Positions 6,894 through 9,653 of a stretch of DNA of 9,653 nt are shown here, piece after piece. The notes beneath the pieces were generated by a model. It ran no database searches. It saw only the letters and a list, made by a program, of their open reading frames with translations, and was not told where the DNA came from. The stretch spans positions 1 to 9,653 of the forward strand of contig CAMJYF010000039.1 in the NCBI GenBank assembly GCA_946409885.1, read 5' to 3'. The position numbers and the translations under genes are program-made. Every line of letters begins with the position of its first letter. The first letter of the stretch is position 1. The stretch comes from an uncultured Clostridia bacterium. GTDB lineage: Bacteria; Bacillota; Clostridia; Oscillospirales; Acutalibacteraceae.

Positions 6894-6923
6894 TTATGAT
6901 ATGTCTCCCGGAGCGGTTGGGAT

Positions 6924-7000
6924 AACAAGAAAAATATACCATATTGTTCTTTTCAATTCAATTGTAATTTTAATCAAAAATAAAAATATTTATATACAAA
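6924..7000. other. AT-rich core of the divergent intergenic region
   Basis: The 308 bases between the two start codons contain this strongly AT-rich block, in contrast to GC-rich DNA on both sides. It contains the minus-strand promoter and A/T runs around 6961-6998. No open frame, RNA gene or riboswitch is recognised in it. The rest of the gap holds the GC-rich inverted repeat, the plus-strand promoter and the leader of the hydrolase-like gene. Confidence 0.7.
6933..6961 (-). promoter_or_regulatory. Probable sigma-A-type promoter of the giant gene
   Basis: On the minus strand the -35 element TTGAAT (6956-6961) and the -10 element TATATT (6933-6938) are 17 bases apart, in an AT-rich stretch. 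The transcript would start near 6926 and leave a leader of about 50 bases. The -35 matches four of six consensus bases and the -10 five of six. Confidence 0.6.
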
Positions 7001-7012
7001 GCGCGCCGGACG

Positions 7013-7042
7013 GACCCGCGGGCCGGAAGCCGTAAGCGGGTC
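7013..7042. repeat. GC-rich inverted repeat between the divergent promoters
   Basis: GACCCGC (7013-7019) is matched by GCGGGTC (7036-7042), with GGC/GCC (7021-7023, 7029-7031) able to pair inside. It is followed by TCTTT on the plus strand, which resembles a weak terminator. If the two promoters are right, neither transcript includes it, so a DNA-level operator or a relic are the alternatives. Confidence 0.45.
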
Positions 7043-7074
7043 TTTAAGCGCGGGGCTGTGTTCGTCCGCCGCTA

Positions 7075-7103
7075 TTGACACCGCCCCCGTATTATATTAC
7101 AAT
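7075..7103 (+). promoter_or_regulatory. Strong sigma-A-type promoter of the hydrolase-like gene
   Basis: A perfect -35 TTGACA (7075-7080) and a near-perfect -10 TACAAT (7098-7103) are separated by exactly 17 bases. Transcription would start near 7110, giving a leader of about 75 bases to the ATG at 7185. Confidence 0.85.
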
Positions 7104-7169
7104 AGAAAAATATTACAAAGGAAAAAAGCCGTTTCCGCCGTAATGATCGGGCGGGGGCGGCGCGGCGGC

Positions 7170-7178
7170 AAAGGGGGA
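7170..7178 (+). promoter_or_regulatory. Ribosome binding site deciding the start at 7185
   Basis: AAAGGGGGA ends six bases before the ATG at 7185. The alternative in-frame ATG at 7143 has only AAAGG about 21 bases upstream, which is too far. It would also add a low-complexity Gly/Arg stretch before the conserved-looking start of the protein. Confidence 0.75.
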
Positions 7179-7184
7179 TTGCTT

Positions 7185-9647
7185 ATGGAAACGCGCATCC
7201 ATATCGCCTACGGGTTCCACGTCAACTGCTACCATTCCTACCGGGGGGACACGCCCGACGCCCAGGGGTTCGGCTCGGACATCCGCATCATCCGCAAGAT
7301 CATCGCCGCCCTGGACGAGCTGAACAACGAAGGCGTTCCGGTGAAGGGCACCTGGGACTGCGAAAACTTTTTTTCGCTGGAGCGGATCCTGCCCCGATAC
7401 GCGCCGGATATCATTGAGGGCATGCGCCGCCGGGGCCGGGAGCGGGGCGACGAGCAGATCATCATGGGCTATTCCAACGGGGCGCTGGGGGCCATGCAGC
7501 CGGAGGAGCTGGCGGCCTCCATTGAGTGGGCCGTCAGCAATCCCCAGGGCTCCGGCCTGCGGGATCTGTTCGGCGCCTGTGAAAGAATCGTGCGCCCGCA
7601 GGAGGTGATGTTCACCCCCTCCCAGGCGCGCACGTATCAAAAGCTGGGCGTAAAGGCCCTGTGCCTGTATTACTCCTGCGTCCCCTTTGACGCCTTCCGC
7701 ACGCTGGTGCCGCCGCTGCCCGACGAACAGGCCTTCAACCCCCTGACCTACGAATACGGGGACGGGGCGGTCACGGTGATCCCCACCTATTCCAATGCGG
7801 ACGTGTGCGACGCGGGCTGCCTGCGGGCGTGGGTGAAGGACCTGCGGCAAAAACAGCTGCGCGGTGAAATCAACCGGGACCTGTTCCTCTTTATCAACAT
7901 GGACGCGGACGCCATCTTCTGGGAGAGCCTGGACCTGCCCCTGATCGGCCATCGCCTTGCCAATACGGACGGCATCCGGGGGCTGGTGAAAGAGGTGGCG
8001 GATCTGGATTACGTGGTCTTTGATACCCCCGGCGGCTACCTGAAGACCCACGGCCCGGCGGGGACGCTGCGCTTTACGCAGGATACGGCGGACGGTAATT
8101 TCACCGGCTACGCCTCCTGGGCGGAAAAGCCCTACAACCGCAAGATCTGGACCGCCGTGGAGCGCAGCCGCGCCGCCGCCCGGGTGAAGCCGGACGAAAA
8201 GGACTTTCTGGACCGGCTCCGGCTGCTCTCCACCACCCACTTCGGCCTGGCCACGCCTGTGCTGAACATCCAGCGGGAACAGGCAGCCGACGCGCTGGCG
8301 GGGGAGCTGACCGCCCGCGCGGCAGACGCCTCCGGGCCGCTCACCCTATACAATACCGCGGGCGGCACGCTGCAGTGCGCGCAGCTGGCCTGCTCCTCCG
8401 GGCGGCCGGTAACGGTCACCGCCGAGGGGCTGTCGGCCTGCACCGCCCTGCCCATGGGCGGCGACAGCCTGTTCCTGCTGCTGCGCTTTCAGGAGGAAAA
8501 AGAACAATACGCCCTCACCTCCGCGCCCGCCGTTTGGCGGGAGGCGGCCGGCGGGCCCCGTCTTTCGCTGGAAAGCGGCGGGGCCGTTCTGACGTTCACG
8601 GAGGAGGGCAGGATAAAATGCTTTACGTACCGGGGCGAGGTCATCGGGGGCGAGGACTTCCTTTCTTCCTACCTGACCTACGGCGGCAGGCGGTACGATT
8701 TTTGCTTTGACCGGCTGGACAGCCCCCCGATCGCGGGCGGCGACGCTGTTCGCCTTTCGGGCCGCATTCTGCTGCCCAAGGCCCTTTCGCAGGGCAGCTT
8801 CTCCTTTACCTTTTTTACGTCCCGCGCGGCGGAGGGCATTTTTGTTTTCACGGACGTGCGCTACCCTTACACGGCGGAGCGGGACGCCATCACCACGGAG
8901 AACTCCACCCTGGGCCGGTATACGGATAAAAAATGGGAGGAGGCCGCGCCTTTCTGCCTTTCTTTCCGCAGCCATGGCGAGGTATCTGTGATCAAGCGCA
9001 ATTTTGAGGGGGATATCTCCTCCTTCCGCACGGCCTCCTACGGGGAGGCGGACGAACGGAACCGGTCGCTGGATTCCTTCAACAACCAGCTGACGGCGGG
9101 GCTGGTGGGCCTGACGGACGGCCGGAAAGGCCTGCTGCTGGCCAACGCGCGGCAGGTGCTGTCCTCCATGGCCTACTGCCCCATGCGGCTGACGGAGGAG
9201 GGGCGGGTGCTGATGAATCCCTTCGGCACCTTTACCGGGCGGCAGCGCCACCATCCCAACCGCTCCGGCGACCGCATCCCCCTTACCTACACGCTCATCG
9301 CGCCCCAGGGCAAAAGCCTGGCACCCTCCTACAACGGCAGCCGGGAGCGGGCGGTGCTGTGCCTGCTGCCCTTTGCGGGGGAGCGGCCGGAGGAACGGCG
9401 TCTGGCAGAGCTGCTGGCCTTTGCGGACGGCGCCTTTGCCGCGGGAACGGACGGCGCGCTTTCCCCCTTTTCCGGGGATAACGTGGCGCCCCGCCCGGCG
9501 GAGCCCCCCGCCGGGGAACAGAAGATCCGCTCCCCGCTGCTGACCGGCGTAAAGGGGAACCTGGGAACATATATCGTCCGCGGCGCAAGGGCTGTGGCCT
9601 ATATCGCCCGCCGCCAGCGCGGGGCAAGGGGAAGGGGGACGGAGTGA
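7185..9647 (+). CDS. Divergent glycoside hydrolase-like protein (GH38/GH57-type superfamily), probably cytoplasmic
   Basis: The protein has 820 residues, no signal peptide and no membrane segment. Residues 1-300 look like a barrel domain. They start with a strand and FHVNCYHSYRGD (H12, H17), then GTWDCEN (55-61), MGYSNGALG (94-102), VMFTPSQARTYQKLGVKAL (141-159) and FINMDADAIFWES (236-248), the last resembling the Asp-containing DGE/DAE motif of GH57. A helical part follows with TTHFG (H352), placed like the HD motif of GH38. From about 383 (LTLYN) a beta-rich C-terminal region resembles GH38 C-terminal domains. The usual nucleophile position seems replaced (TPSQ where an acidic residue is expected), so activity and substrate are unknown; a polysaccharide deacetylase-like relative is possible. 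The last 20 residues are Arg-rich. The gene has its own strong promoter. A purine-rich GAAGGGGG near 9631 may serve a following gene beyond the window. The superfamily call rests on motif resemblance only. Confidence 0.6.
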   Translation: METRIHIAYGFHVNCYHSYRGDTPDAQGFGSDIRIIRKIIAALDELNNEGVPVKGTWDCENFFSLERILPRYAPDIIEGMRRRGRERGDEQIIMGYSNGALGAMQPEELAASIEWAVSNPQGSGLRDLFGACERIVRPQEVMFTPSQARTYQKLGVKALCLYYSCVPFDAFRTLVPPLPDEQAFNPLTYEYGDGAVTVIPTYSNADVCDAGCLRAWVKDLRQKQLRGEINRDLFLFINMDADAIFWESLDLPLIGHRLANTDGIRGLVKEVADLDYVVFDTPGGYLKTHGPAGTLRFTQDTADGNFTGYASWAEKPYNRKIWTAVERSRAAARVKPDEKDFLDRLRLLSTTHFGLATPVLNIQREQAADALAGELTARAADASGPLTLYNTAGGTLQCAQLACSSGRPVTVTAEGLSACTALPMGGDSLFLLLRFQEEKEQYALTSAPAVWREAAGGPRLSLESGGAVLTFTEEGRIKCFTYRGEVIGGEDFLSSYLTYGGRRYDFCFDRLDSPPIAGGDAVRLSGRILLPKALSQGSFSFTFFTSRAAEGIFVFTDVRYPYTAERDAITTENSTLGRYTDKKWEEAAPFCLSFRSHGEVSVIKRNFEGDISSFRTASYGEADERNRSLDSFNNQLTAGLVGLTDGRKGLLLANARQVLSSMAYCPMRLTEEGRVLMNPFGTFTGRQRHHPNRSGDRIPLTYTLIAPQGKSLAPSYNGSRERAVLCLLPFAGERPEERRLAELLAFADGAFAAGTDGALSPFSGDNVAPRPAEPPAGEQKIRSPLLTGVKGNLGTYIVRGARAVAYIARRQRGARGRGTE

Positions 9648-9653
9648 CGGGCC

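Noticed and set aside
4543..7035. Plus-strand open frame of 830 codons
   Set aside because: It is the same antisense effect. It runs through the signal-peptide region of the minus gene and through the AT-rich promoter region, where its translation becomes a meaningless Ile/Lys-rich tail.
7013..7042. Rho-independent terminator
   Set aside because: It lies upstream of both predicted promoters, has only a weak TCTTT tail and no gene ends near it.
7143..7184. Upstream ATG extension of the hydrolase-like gene (14 extra residues)
   Set aside because: There is no well-placed ribosome binding site, the extension is a Gly/Arg stretch, and the ATG at 7185 has AAAGGGGGA at good spacing.
7113..8240. 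Minus-strand open frame of 375 codons opposite the hydrolase-like gene
   Set aside because: It is codon-aligned antisense of a gene with a strong promoter and ribosome binding site; its composition (His, Arg, Gln, Gly-rich) is typical of a shadow frame and no domain is visible.
8346..9254. Minus-strand open frame of 302 codons
   Set aside because: It is a shadow of the hydrolase-like gene, with no start signal and low-complexity basic composition.

Overview
The window is GC-rich bacterial DNA that best fits a gut- or rumen-type Clostridia (Oscillospiraceae/Ruminococcaceae-like). The reasons are dockerin type I modules, BspA-type leucine-rich repeats, CxxCG zinc-ribbon-like modules and Thr/Pro linkers together in one secreted giant protein, plus AAGGAG-type ribosome binding sites and sigma-A-type promoters. 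No RNA gene, mobile element, CRISPR array or phage gene is visible.

There are only two genes, transcribed away from each other. Positions 1-6876 (minus strand) hold one uninterrupted reading frame of at least 2292 codons that starts at 6876 and runs off the left edge. I checked every codon from 6876 to 1 and found no in-frame stop. In order from the N terminus the product has: a signal peptide; about 670 residues of unrecognised, mostly helical sequence; CxxCG modules; dockerin 1; cohesin-like domain 1; dockerin 2; cohesin-like domains 2 and 3; a Thr/Pro linker; cohesin-like domain 4; a short YD..G repeat; three more CxxCG modules; and a long array of 23-residue BspA-type LRRs that is still running at the window edge. 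It is probably a surface or extracellular adhesion/assembly protein. The C terminus and any cell-wall anchor lie outside the window.

Positions 6877-7184 are a divergent control region. It holds an AT-rich core, a likely promoter for each gene and a GC-rich inverted repeat between them.

Positions 7185-9647 (plus strand) encode an 820-residue protein without a signal peptide. Its layout (N-terminal alpha/beta barrel-like part, short helical part, C-terminal beta-rich part) and weak motifs recall the GH38/GH57 glycoside hydrolase superfamily, but it is divergent and several expected catalytic or metal positions appear substituted.

How the two genes work together is not shown by the sequence. 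They share a control region, and a joint role in recognising and processing glycans (outside and inside the cell) is only an inference. The most unusual feature is the giant protein, which carries two internal complete dockerins interleaved with four related cohesin-like domains behind a large unidentified helical domain.
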